Assembly (NCBI GenBank): GCA_030624325.1
Contig: JAUXKJ010000006.1
Span: 1-9,336, forward strand
Origin: Nitrososphaerota archaeon
Lineage (GTDB): Archaea > Thermoproteota > Nitrososphaeria > Nitrososphaerales > Nitrosopumilaceae
Reading direction: 5' to 3'
DNA length: 9,336 nt
Numbering within the stretch: position 1 is the stretch's first letter; every line of letters begins with the position of its first letter. A program made the position numbers and the translations under genes. Below the pieces are notes generated by a model. The model did not search any database. It was not told the origin of the DNA and saw only the letters and a program-made list of their open reading frames with translations. This document shows, in pieces, positions 1 to 5,073 of this stretch.

Positions 1-417
1 AATTGCTTCTAGTCTATCTATGTATGATTCTAATCGTTCAATCTCATTGGAGAAGGATGGACGAACTTGAGCAGCAGAAACAGTGGTTTCTTGAGTTGGT
101 TGTTCAGTCATCTTTTGACTAATTTCGCGATATATTTCCATTGCAGATAGAAAATACTTCCTAGCTTCAGGTATATTACCTTCTTCGGATGATTTGATAA
201 GCAATTCAAGATGTTTAGAACCTTTGGTAAATAGTTCTCTGAGTTCCTCTGATGCATCAGTTTTTGATAATTGCATCTTAAGCTGATCTTGTGCTTGTTG
301 AGCAATTCTAATCATCGTATCAGATTGTGAATCTGCAAGAACATAATTTGGCATACTACCAAAAATCATGCTTGCAATAATTATCAAAAATCCAAAAGTG
401 ATTACTTGTCTTTTCAT
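1..417 (-). CDS. Exported helical protein of unknown function (3' end cut by window edge)
   Basis: I do not recognise this protein. The visible part is 139 residues, open all the way to base 1, so the C-terminus lies outside the window. It starts MKRQVITFGFLIII, a basic tip followed by a hydrophobic core to about residue 22, then PNYVLADS, which looks like a signal-peptidase site after Ala28. The rest is predicted helical and rich in Gln, Glu and Lys, with a short Thr/Gln/Pro-rich break near residues 103-115 and a second helix (IERLESYIDRLEAI) at the edge. It is therefore probably secreted or held on the outer face of the membrane. Its ATG overlaps the TGA of the upstream membrane winged-helix gene (ATGA, bases 414-417), so the two are almost certainly co-transcribed and translationally coupled. 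A role as ligand or partner of that membrane protein is inference from position only. Confidence 0.8.
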   Translation of the reverse strand, partial: MKRQVITFGFLIIIASMIFGSMPNYVLADSQSDTMIRIAQQAQDQLKMQLSKTDASEELRELFTKGSKHLELLIKSSEEGNIPEARKYFLSAMEIYREISQKMTEQPTQETTVSAAQVRPSFSNEIERLESYIDRLEAI

Positions 418-1430
418 TGGTCTTCCTCCAGTTTTTTCTTGAGTTTTACTAGATTTTGTAATTCCTTTTTTTCGATTTCTACAATTCCGTGACGTTCTAA
501 TCGTTTTACTGCTCTCCACATAGTGGTTCTTGGTTGAAGGAATTTCTTTCGTAGTTCGCTCTCTAAGGCTTTACCACCATTTGCAGAAATGAAATTTACA
601 ATTTCTTTATCATCTTCTCTTAATCCAGGTCTTTGTTTGAAAATAGTTTCTACATCAACTGGTTTTTCAGTTACTGCAATTTGTGGGGAAGTTTCTATTC
701 GTCTTTTTGACAAACCGCGTTTAGATCTAAGAATTAAGAATGCTCCTATAATTCCTGCTGCAGCTATTCCCCCTCCTAGAAACAAAAGAGAATTATCAGA
801 ATCTGATTCAATCGGAGTTGGAACAGGAAGTGGTGCAGATACTCCAAAAAAGTAGTTTATTTCTAATGGTCCACTAGGCAATGAGAGTTTTGATTGTTCT
901 CCAATTTCTTGCATACTTAGTGGATAATTGCTCATTCCAACAATTACCGAATTTTTTGGCAAAAGGAGAGAATATTCAGAAAGAGAATCTATGTTAAATG
1001 ACCAAATTCTTCCTTGTTTTGAAACAAGGTCATGTGTATCATAATCAATAGTTATAGAGGATGCTCCTAGGGTTTCTAAAATTGCAATATTTCCATCAAT
1101 ATTACCTGAAAGCAAATAGCCATTTTCATCTTCAGCTACAAAATTATCAATTTCTGTTCCAAATAGTTCTACAGTATAATCTGGCTCAAGTGGATTTACT
1201 GTTATCTCAGAAAACACATGAGTAGTTCCATCTGGATAAATTGTAAGGTCTAGACTTTTAGTAGATCCGAAGGTAATCTGGGATGGTACCGTTACTACCA
1301 CAACACTTAAGCCAACTGCTATAATTGGCGCTCGAATCATTGTTGTGAGGATACCTGGCGTCCTTACAAAAAGCATTCCATCATTCTGAGCATAGTCTGG
1401 CGACTTTGATAGCATTACTTCTTGCTGCAT
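414..1430 (-). CDS. Membrane-spanning winged-helix regulator with extracytoplasmic sensor domain
   Basis: This 338-residue protein looks like a one-component transmembrane transcription regulator. Residues about 31-55 (MIRAPIIAVGLSVVVVTVPS) form a signal peptide or signal anchor. Residues 57-200 are beta-rich with many Asp, Gly and Ser, as expected of an extracytoplasmic sandwich domain. A Pro/Ser linker (200-212) leads to one membrane helix (about 214-234) followed by a basic stop (RSKRGLSKRR). Residues 267-338 form a winged helix: DKEIVNFISANGGKALESEL, then the recognition helix region PRTTMWRAVKRLERHGIVEI. Such N-out sensor / C-in winged-helix proteins occur widely in archaea; the signal and DNA targets are unknown here. 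The gene starts 3 nt after the stop of the upstream winged-helix gene and overlaps the downstream exported-protein gene. In-frame Met19 (base 1376) or Met31 (base 1340) could be the real start, since the first 18 residues do not look like part of a signal peptide. Confidence 0.75.
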   Translation of the reverse strand: MQQEVMLSKSPDYAQNDGMLFVRTPGILTTMIRAPIIAVGLSVVVVTVPSQITFGSTKSLDLTIYPDGTTHVFSEITVNPLEPDYTVELFGTEIDNFVAEDENGYLLSGNIDGNIAILETLGASSITIDYDTHDLVSKQGRIWSFNIDSLSEYSLLLPKNSVIVGMSNYPLSMQEIGEQSKLSLPSGPLEINYFFGVSAPLPVPTPIESDSDNSLLFLGGGIAAAGIIGAFLILRSKRGLSKRRIETSPQIAVTEKPVDVETIFKQRPGLREDDKEIVNFISANGGKALESELRKKFLQPRTTMWRAVKRLERHGIVEIEKKELQNLVKLKKKLEEDQ

Positions 1431-1433
1431 TAA

Positions 1434-1721
1434 CTAGTACCTTAGGTTCATGGACTCTACAATAGATTGGAATCTCTGGAATTCTTGGAAGAATTTAACG
1501 CCTTTTTCAGTCATCATATAGACTCTATTTCTGTCGTTTTTTACGGAATTTACTAAGCCTGCAGTTACCAATTTCTCACATTTGTCTAGGACTGCGTAGT
1601 GAGAAAGATTGGCCCTTCGGGATATTGCAGAAACTATTACTCCGTTTCTTCCTCCTTCCATGGTTACATCTAAGATATCTCCCATGATGCCCATTTCGGA
1701 CCTGTATTGTTGTTTTGACAT
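1434..1721 (-). CDS. Small winged-helix DNA-binding protein
   Basis: This is a 95-residue single-domain winged-helix protein, most like the archaeal ArnR1/HTH_45-type families. An N-terminal helix (MGDILDVTMEGG) precedes the helix-turn-helix at about residues 26-57 (VIVSAISRRANLSHYAVLDK, then CEKLVTAGLV). The wing is at 58-75 (NDRNRVYMMTEKG), followed by a C-terminal helix that probably dimerises. There is no membrane segment, so it is cytoplasmic. The ATG at 1721 lies 24-25 bp from the centre of a TATA-like octamer at 1742-1749, giving a leaderless mRNA. It is the first gene of a unit with the membrane winged-helix protein (3-nt gap) and the exported protein. It may regulate its own promoter, because a repeat cluster lies just upstream of the TATA box. 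The regulatory target is inference. Confidence 0.85.
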   Translation of the reverse strand: MSKQQYRSEMGIMGDILDVTMEGGRNGVIVSAISRRANLSHYAVLDKCEKLVTAGLVNSVKNDRNRVYMMTEKGVKFFQEFQRFQSIVESMNLRY

Positions 1722-1741
1722 GTCCTAGTATACGAAGTCTT

Positions 1742-1749
1742 AGTTTATG
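1742..1749 (-). promoter_or_regulatory. TATA box of the winged-helix operon
   Basis: The octamer reads CATAAACT on the minus strand and is centred 24-25 bp before the ATG at 1721. That matches archaeal spacing for a leaderless transcript. Confidence 0.5.
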
Positions 1750-1760
1750 AGGGACATTTT

Positions 1761-1799
1761 GAAACCTCACAGCGGAACGCCTAGCGGAACAGGTGTTTC
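1761..1799. repeat. Imperfect inverted repeat enclosing two AGCGGAAC direct repeats (possible operator)
   Basis: GAAACCT (1761-1767) faces AGGTGTTTC (1791-1799), an inverted repeat with a two-base bulge. Between the arms AGCGGAAC occurs twice (1771-1778 and 1783-1790), 12 bp apart. The block lies 40-78 bp upstream of the expected start of the winged-helix operon and about 155-190 bp upstream of the coiled-coil gene, in a stretch richer in GC than its surroundings. Operator function is inference. The rest of the 1722-1953 spacer shows only the two promoters and a short GGGAAAATTCCC-type hairpin near 1842-1853. Confidence 0.4.
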
Positions 1800-1917
1800 A
1801 CTCAAAAAATCTACAAATTTTTGGTGTTTTTTGCGCGGGGGAAAATTCCCTAAATCACGTTCAAAAACACGAAATTTAGAAGAAAAAAGCCAATTGTCAG
1901 CTAATAATATCCCTAAC

Positions 1918-1925
1918 TTTTTATT
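1918..1925 (+). promoter_or_regulatory. TATA-like box of the coiled-coil gene
   Basis: TTTTTATT is centred about 32 bp before the ATG at 1954, which predicts a leader of only a few bases. A second AT-rich block, CTAATAATAT (1901-1910), could serve instead. Confidence 0.35.
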
Positions 1926-1953
1926 CGATCTGGTTCACATCAATCTAGTAAGC

Positions 1954-2535
1954 ATGTTTGAGAAGCTAAAGAAAAAACTGCAAGAAGATAAGGAATCCGA
2001 AGGATCAGAATTGGTTGAAGAAAAGCCCTTTGAAGCAGAAATTTCCCCCCCAGAAGAAATTCGGCAAGAGCCAGAACCAAGGCATGAACCAGAGCCTAGT
2101 GAAGAAACTCAAAAATCAGAAGAAATTCCTAGTCCAGAAATACAACCTCAAACCCAGTCAGTTTCTACAGAAAGTCAAATTGGAGTAAGCGCTCTAATGG
2201 ATAAGCGAGTCAAGCTAGAAGAAGCAATTGACTATGTTGGTGTAATGATTAAAAATCTTAAAGATAAAAGAACCAAACTTGAAAAAGATATTGAAGATGA
2301 ATCTGTTGATATTAAAAACCTCAAAGAAAAGCTCATGAAAGTTAATGAATACATAGAAGAGGAAAATCAAGGAATTCACAGTCTTACCAAAAAACGAGGT
2401 GCGATTGAAAATGAGGCCGATGAGGTTGGAAATTTGATAAATAATTTACGAGGTAAATTAACAGGCCTTGATAATATAGTAACTGACGAAGGCGAAAGAG
2501 TAAAGAACTTTAAAGAAACAAGACCTCAATCATAA
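1954..2535 (+). CDS. Coiled-coil protein with 21-residue tandem repeats, facing cdvB
   Basis: This is a 193-residue soluble protein that I do not recognise as a named family. Three parts are visible. The N-terminus MFEKLKKKLQEDK is an amphipathic basic helix that could touch membrane. Residues 15-75 are a disordered Glu/Pro-rich linker. Residues 78-190 form a continuous coiled coil built of five full 21-residue repeats (starting at 78, 99, 120, 141 and 162) and a partial sixth (183). The repeat consensus is [IV]xxLxxKRxKLExxIxxE. I chose the ATG at 1954 rather than the in-frame Met at 1747, because residues encoded by 1747-1953 look non-coding and a TATA-like box lies at 1918-1925. It converges on the cdvB-type gene with 44 bp between stops. 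A cytoskeletal or cell-division role is suggested by coiled-coil architecture and neighbour only; it lacks the PRC-barrel expected of CdvA. Confidence 0.85.
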   Translation: MFEKLKKKLQEDKESEGSELVEEKPFEAEISPPEEIRQEPEPRHEPEPSEETQKSEEIPSPEIQPQTQSVSTESQIGVSALMDKRVKLEEAIDYVGVMIKNLKDKRTKLEKDIEDESVDIKNLKEKLMKVNEYIEEENQGIHSLTKKRGAIENEADEVGNLINNLRGKLTGLDNIVTDEGERVKNFKETRPQS

Positions 2536-2550
2536 TTTCATACTTTACTA

Positions 2551-2580
2551 TAATTTTTGTTTTTTAGAAATTAAAAAAAT
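2551..2580. terminator. Bidirectional T-tract terminator between convergent genes
   Basis: The gap between the two stops has TTTTTG followed by TTTTTT on the plus strand (2554-2565). On the minus strand it has a TTTTTT run (complement of 2573-2578) just past the cdvB stop. T-tracts without a strong hairpin are the usual archaeal intrinsic terminator. Confidence 0.5.
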
Positions 2581-3227
2581 TACAAGTATTTAGTTGTAGA
2601 GGAAGATGGAGAGGCTTGCTCTACTGGCATAGAGGGGAATTTCTCATTTACTGCAGTTTCAGCAACGGCAGCTGCCTCTTGTAAAATCTTATCTGACTCT
2701 GCATTTGTAGTTGCTTCAATTCCAAATGTTGCATCGCTTGAGAAGGTATCAGTCATTAATCCACCTAGCATTTCTGTCATTCTATTAACTTCTTGATCCG
2801 CTTCTGGCATGAACTTTACAAGAGATGATTTTAGACTCTTCATTAAGCCAATTGTTGGCATGATGGTTACAACTGTATCACCAAGGTCATGGAATGTTGT
2901 TAATCTTAATTCAATTTGTTCTAGGGCCATTCTTGCATTTCCTAAAATCCTACTAACCTTTCGAATTTCAACTAGTTCATTTGATAACACCTTACTAGTA
3001 TGAGCATCATGTTGTTGAGTAGCGGTAACGATTCTTTGGAAAATTTGTTCGTCTCTTTGTTTTAATTTAGTTAGCATATTATCTAATTTTGAAACCTGTG
3101 CCTGTAATCTTTTTACAGCCATTTCTACCCTAGGCTTTAACGAACCTTTGGGTTTGATAGCATCATTTATCCTCTGGCTTAATCCTGGGCTTGGTGGCTT
3201 TGACCACTTATTTTGGAAGCTTGGCAC
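2580..3227 (-). CDS. cdvB: ESCRT-III (Snf7-fold) cell-division protein, CdvB family
   Basis: CdvB proteins form ESCRT-III filaments on the inner membrane at mid-cell, and the AAA ATPase CdvC (Vps4) remodels them. This 215-residue protein shows the family layout. A basic N-terminal segment (FQNKWSK...) comes first. The long alpha1/alpha2 hairpin follows at about 28-112, starting KPRVEMAVKRLQAQVSKLDN and continuing through QRDEQIFQRI and NELVEIRKVSRILGNARMAL. The alpha3-alpha4 helices end near residue 160. The low-complexity tail contains FPSMP (197-201), which resembles the core of a MIM2 motif that docks MIT domains of CdvC. I see no C-terminal winged helix of the kind that binds CdvA in Sulfolobus CdvB. 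The start is GTG at 3227: the only upstream ATG (3234) is out of frame, a stop lies at 3252, and a TATA box is centred 25 bp away. Thaumarchaea usually have several CdvB paralogues, so the exact paralogue is unsettled. Confidence 0.88.
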   Translation of the reverse strand: MPSFQNKWSKPPSPGLSQRINDAIKPKGSLKPRVEMAVKRLQAQVSKLDNMLTKLKQRDEQIFQRIVTATQQHDAHTSKVLSNELVEIRKVSRILGNARMALEQIELRLTTFHDLGDTVVTIMPTIGLMKSLKSSLVKFMPEADQEVNRMTEMLGGLMTDTFSSDATFGIEATTNAESDKILQEAAAVAETAVNEKFPSMPVEQASPSSSTTKYL

Positions 3228-3248
3228 ACTGCATGCTAAAATAGTAGA

Positions 3249-3256
3249 TTTTTAAT
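3249..3256 (-). promoter_or_regulatory. TATA box of the cdvB-type gene
   Basis: ATTAAAAA on the minus strand is centred 25-26 bp before the GTG at 3227. This supports that start codon and a leaderless mRNA. Confidence 0.5.
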
Positions 3257-3297
3257 TCAAGATGTGAATTTTGGTTAACCGGACATCAAATTTCGCT

Positions 3298-3331
3298 AAC
3301 CTAAATCTCAGAAATTTTAGAATCTTAGGTT
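3298..3331. repeat. Inverted repeat at the 3' end of the zinc-finger gene
   Basis: AACCTAA (3298-3304) and TTAGGTT (3325-3331) are perfect 7-bp arms around 20 AT-rich bases, and the zinc-finger stop codon lies inside. It may help end that transcript or protect its 3' end. The arms resemble other AACCTA/TAGGTT repeats at 4428-4438 and 7505-7523. Confidence 0.35.
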
Positions 3332-3436
3332 CAAAGGCGCGGTTCTCTGAGGATGAATCTTCTTGATGTGAATCTGGATTCCAGAGTGGTTGTTGATGAT
3401 CTCACCGCACAGGGGACATTTTTGCATTTTACGCAT
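3317..3436 (-). CDS. C2H2 zinc-finger microprotein (39 residues)
   Basis: A 39-codon gene starts MRKMQKCPLCGEII and ends with TAA at 3317. Cys7, Cys10, His23 and His28 give C-x2-C-x12-H-x4-H, the classical C2H2 zinc-finger spacing, with Gly8-after-Cys-type turn (CGE) and a helical half (GIQIHIKKIHP). The finger fills almost the whole protein, so it probably binds nucleic acid or a protein partner in the cytoplasm. Codon use (ATC, AAC, AAG, CAC) is more GC-rich than that of its neighbours, which hints at selection for strong expression. A stop lies 2 codons upstream of the ATG at 3436. A TATA-like stretch TAATATTTAAATA (3452-3464, minus strand) is correctly placed for a leaderless start there; the Met three codons in (3427) is an alternative. 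It sits between divergent and same-strand genes with its own promoter. Confidence 0.75.
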   Translation of the reverse strand: MRKMQKCPLCGEIINNHSGIQIHIKKIHPQRTAPLNLRF

Positions 3437-3451
3437 AAGTTAGAGGGTTTG

Positions 3452-3464
3452 TATTTAAATATTA
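3452..3464. promoter_or_regulatory. Shared AT-rich promoter between zinc-finger and membrane-anchored genes
   Basis: The sequence TATTTAAATATTA contains near-palindromic TATA cores. On the minus strand TAATATTT is centred about 24 bp before the zinc-finger ATG (3436). For the plus strand the adjacent TACTTAAA (3463-3470) is 24-25 bp before the in-frame TTG at 3491. Confidence 0.4.
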
Positions 3465-3472
3465 CTTAAAAA

Positions 3473-3937
3473 TTGAAAATTTGGCAAAATTTGAAAAAAT
3501 CTCAGATTATTGGTTTCATAATTATTGCAGTTGGAGTTGCCATAGTGATTGGATTTTTTGCCTCATTAGATGATCAATCTGAAAGTAGAGTAGAAAGGGT
3601 TTTCCACATTACATTAGCAGATCCTAAACTTTATGAAAATGGGAAATATTCAGAAATATTTGAAATTGATCAGGGAATCTATGAATTTCGATTTGTTCCA
3701 AATGGTGATAGTCCTCAAATTCTTTCTATAACTTTGAATGGAAAATCATTCGGTTTTGATGAGGATTTCGAATTAGAAGGAACTCCTCATGAATCTGGAA
3801 TTTCAAGTTTTTTTACATGGAAATATTTGGGCAAAAAAATGATTGAAATTCCTGAAAGTCAAAAAGTTGAGATTGTAATTGATCCTAATGGAAATCTATT
3901 GGGACCTGTAACAGTAGATATTGTTCATGGTAATTAG
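3473..3937 (+). CDS. Membrane-anchored extracytoplasmic protein, unknown function
   Basis: I do not recognise this 154-residue protein. A short basic N-terminus (KIWQNLKKS) precedes one hydrophobic helix at residues 11-31 (IIGFIIIAVGVAIVIGFFAS), which serves as a signal anchor. The remaining residues, about 35-154, form an acidic, aromatic, beta-rich domain with Asp/Asn-Gly turns (PNGDSPQ, LNGKSFG, DPNGNLLGPV), as expected for a beta-sandwich held outside the cell membrane. No catalytic motif is visible. The longest frame begins with TTG at 3473, but a second in-frame TTG at 3491 (MKKSQIIGF...) fits the spacing to a TATA-like TACTTAAA better and may be the true start. A structured element follows 9 nt after the stop. 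Function is unassigned. Confidence 0.75.
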   Translation: MKIWQNLKKSQIIGFIIIAVGVAIVIGFFASLDDQSESRVERVFHITLADPKLYENGKYSEIFEIDQGIYEFRFVPNGDSPQILSITLNGKSFGFDEDFELEGTPHESGISSFFTWKYLGKKMIEIPESQKVEIVIDPNGNLLGPVTVDIVHGN

Positions 3938-3946
3938 AAACAAAGG

Positions 3947-4041
3947 TGGCGTGACTCCCTTGCGGAACTTTGAGAGATTGCCTCTCCTTGTCAAAGTAAC
4001 GAGTACTTTTGACTCACATTTCGTTCTGCGGAGCCACGCTA
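3947..4041. ncRNA. Candidate branched structured RNA (long closing stem with two hairpins)
   Basis: Bases 3947-3953 pair with 4035-4041 (7 bp, one G-U). After one mismatch 3955-3958 pair with 4030-4033. After a 3-nt bulge 3962-3968 pair with 4023-4029 (7 bp). The closed loop contains hairpin A, GAGAG-ATTGC-CTCTC (3972-3986), and hairpin B, GTCAAAGTA-ACGAG-TACTTTTGAC (3990-4013, one bulge), giving a three-way junction. The segment is much richer in GC than the flanks, as is typical of RNA genes in AT-rich archaea. The strand is undecided: on the minus strand a TATA-like TATAATAA lies near 4073-4082. It is not a tRNA or 5S rRNA by arm lengths or conserved bases. A nested-palindrome mobile repeat is the main alternative. 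The rest of the 3938-4218 spacer holds a GGAT-TTAC-ATCC hairpin (4054-4065), AT palindromes (4114-4129) and the next promoter. Confidence 0.5.
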
Positions 4042-4113
4042 ATTTAGTCGATAGGATTTACATCCTTCCGCATCAATTATTATATGAATTTAAAGTATTT
4101 AACATTTTGTTCT

Positions 4114-4129
4114 AATTTTTATAAAAATT
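4114..4129. repeat. Perfect 16-bp AT palindrome
   Basis: AATTTTTATAAAAATT reads the same on both strands. A second near-palindrome, AAAAAATT-G-AATTTTTT, follows within 20 bp. They may act as T-tract terminators for the structured element or the upstream gene. In such AT-rich DNA chance is also possible. Confidence 0.3.
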
Positions 4130-4187
4130 TATTGAAAAAATTGAATTTTTTACTTGATCTATCTTGTCAGCATATAGCCTTAGTACA

Positions 4188-4195
4188 ATAAAATT
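4188..4195 (+). promoter_or_regulatory. TATA box of the two-helix membrane miniprotein
   Basis: ATAAAATT is centred 27-28 bp before the GTG at 4219. This favours that codon over the out-of-frame ATGs at 4205 and 4217. Confidence 0.45.
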
Positions 4196-4218
4196 AATAC
4201 TCAAATGGTAGAAAAGAT

Positions 4219-4434
4219 GTGTTGAAATCTCGTAGGAGAAAAAAAATTGAAATAATAATTTTGCTTTCTCTAATTTGGTTTGTAATTACTCTTCCTTTAC
4301 CTTGGATTCTAACAGCACCCCCTGAGGCTTCTCAGACACAATTAATCATTGTCTTGCAGATTACTGTTATGGTTTCAGTGCCCTTTGTAATCTTGGCAAT
4401 AGTGTGGACATTAAAACCAGAGCTTACAACCTAG
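4219..4434 (+). CDS. Two-helix membrane miniprotein
   Basis: This is a 71-residue protein of unknown function. It begins MLKSRRRKK, a strongly basic cytoplasmic tip. Membrane helix 1 spans about residues 10-32 (IEIIILLSLIWFVITLPLPW), a short outer loop follows (TAPPEASQTQ), and helix 2 spans about 41-65 (LIIVLQITVMVSVPFVILAI). The positive-inside rule puts both ends in the cytoplasm. The start is GTG. Two nearby ATGs are in another frame that ends after a few codons. The gene stands alone with its own TATA box and ends 51 bp before the stop of the convergent hemerythrin gene. Size and topology suit a regulatory subunit or small membrane-stress protein, but nothing in the sequence decides this. 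Confidence 0.65.
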   Translation: MLKSRRRKKIEIIILLSLIWFVITLPLPWILTAPPEASQTQLIIVLQITVMVSVPFVILAIVWTLKPELTT

Positions 4435-4460
4435 GGTTATCCTTTCAATCTTCATATGCC

Positions 4461-4511
4461 AAAAACAATCTTAGGTAATTCTGTCCTAATCTTTGAACCA
4501 GGATTGTTTTT
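4461..4511. terminator. Hairpin terminator between convergent genes
   Basis: AAAAACAATC (4461-4470) and GATTGTTTTT (4502-4511) are perfect 10-bp arms. Inside, TTAGG (4471-4475) pairs with CCTAA (4485-4489) and extends the same stem on one side. Read on the minus strand the structure ends in a T-run just past the hemerythrin stop, so it probably terminates that gene, and it may also serve the convergent miniprotein gene. Confidence 0.5.
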
Positions 4512-5028
4512 CTAGATATTCTATGACTTGCATCATTTCTTCAATTTTTGAAGTAATTGCCATTACTGATTGAAATTGTTCAAACATTTCTTTTTCTTCT
4601 TCTTTTGATAAGACCTCTTTTTCAGCATGGTCAAAAAAAGCCTCTTCTTTTGACATGTGATCTTTGAGATAAATCGAATAAGCTCTTAGAAATCTAGCTA
4701 CTGGTTCTCTTGCATCTTCTCCATTTTTCCATCTTTGTAGATTTTTTAAAATGTTTTTAGCAATTCGGCGACCTAACTCATGTTCTATTAAGAATGCTCG
4801 AATTTCCTTTTTGAGAGTATCATAACTCGCAACACAGGGAAAGTAAGAGTTTTCTTCTCTAGAGTAATGAATCGAATCTAAAAATTCGGAAATTACTAGA
4901 CTAATCTTTTCAATGTTGTCAAATGGGATGTTTTTTCCATCATAAAGATTCTGAGAACATTTTGAAACAATCCTCTCTAATCTTCTTATTTTCTCATGAT
5001 CTTTTCGAAGAAGTTCTGATGCACTCAT
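4486..5028 (-). CDS. Hemerythrin HHE-domain protein
   Basis: Hemerythrin-like proteins hold a diiron site in a four-helix bundle and bind or sense O2, NO or iron. The expected ligands are all visible in this 180-residue protein: His11 (KDHEKIRR), His54 and Glu58 (HYSREENSYF), His83 (IEHELGRR), and His124 and Glu128 (KDHMSKEEAFF). A Glu/Lys-rich helical tail follows (about 137-180). There is no membrane segment or fused signalling domain, so it is a stand-alone cytoplasmic protein. The ATG at 5028 lies about 25 bp from a TATA box (5049-5056), consistent with a leaderless mRNA. The phosphoesterase gene ends 45 bp upstream on the same strand, but the separate promoter argues against a strict operon. 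The specific ligand and role (oxygen or nitric-oxide handling would fit an ammonia oxidiser) are inference. Confidence 0.88.
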   Translation of the reverse strand: MSASELLRKDHEKIRRLERIVSKCSQNLYDGKNIPFDNIEKISLVISEFLDSIHYSREENSYFPCVASYDTLKKEIRAFLIEHELGRRIAKNILKNLQRWKNGEDAREPVARFLRAYSIYLKDHMSKEEAFFDHAEKEVLSKEEEKEMFEQFQSVMAITSKIEEMMQVIEYLEKQSWFKD

Positions 5029-5048
5029 AATGGAATCTAGGTATTACA

Positions 5049-5056
5049 TAATTTAA
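5049..5056 (-). promoter_or_regulatory. TATA box of the hemerythrin gene
   Basis: TTAAATTA on the minus strand is centred 24-25 bp before the ATG at 5028. It lies in the 45-bp gap after the phosphoesterase gene. Confidence 0.5.
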
Positions 5057-5073
5057 TTTGTATTTTTACTGGA

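Noticed and set aside
589..855. Open frame on the plus strand opposite the membrane winged-helix gene
   Set aside because: It is antisense to a well-supported gene with clear domains, has no promoter, and its composition mirrors the opposite strand.
1837..1856. GGGGGAAAATTCCC hairpin as a terminator or operator
   Set aside because: The stem is only 4-5 bp with a tiny loop and has no T-tract or useful position relative to either promoter.
1747..1953. Upstream in-frame extension of the coiled-coil gene from a Met at 1747
   Set aside because: The encoded residues are compositionally unlike the protein, they cross the promoter region, and the ATG at 1954 has its own TATA-like box.
3947..4041. 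The structured element as a tRNA or 5S rRNA
   Set aside because: A 7-bp outer stem resembles an acceptor stem, but the stem continues inward without D, anticodon and T arms. No T-loop consensus or 5S conserved bases are present.
3921..4115. Open frame of 64 codons overlapping the structured element
   Set aside because: It overlaps the end of the preceding gene, has no promoter, has an unconvincing composition, and is explained by the palindromic element.
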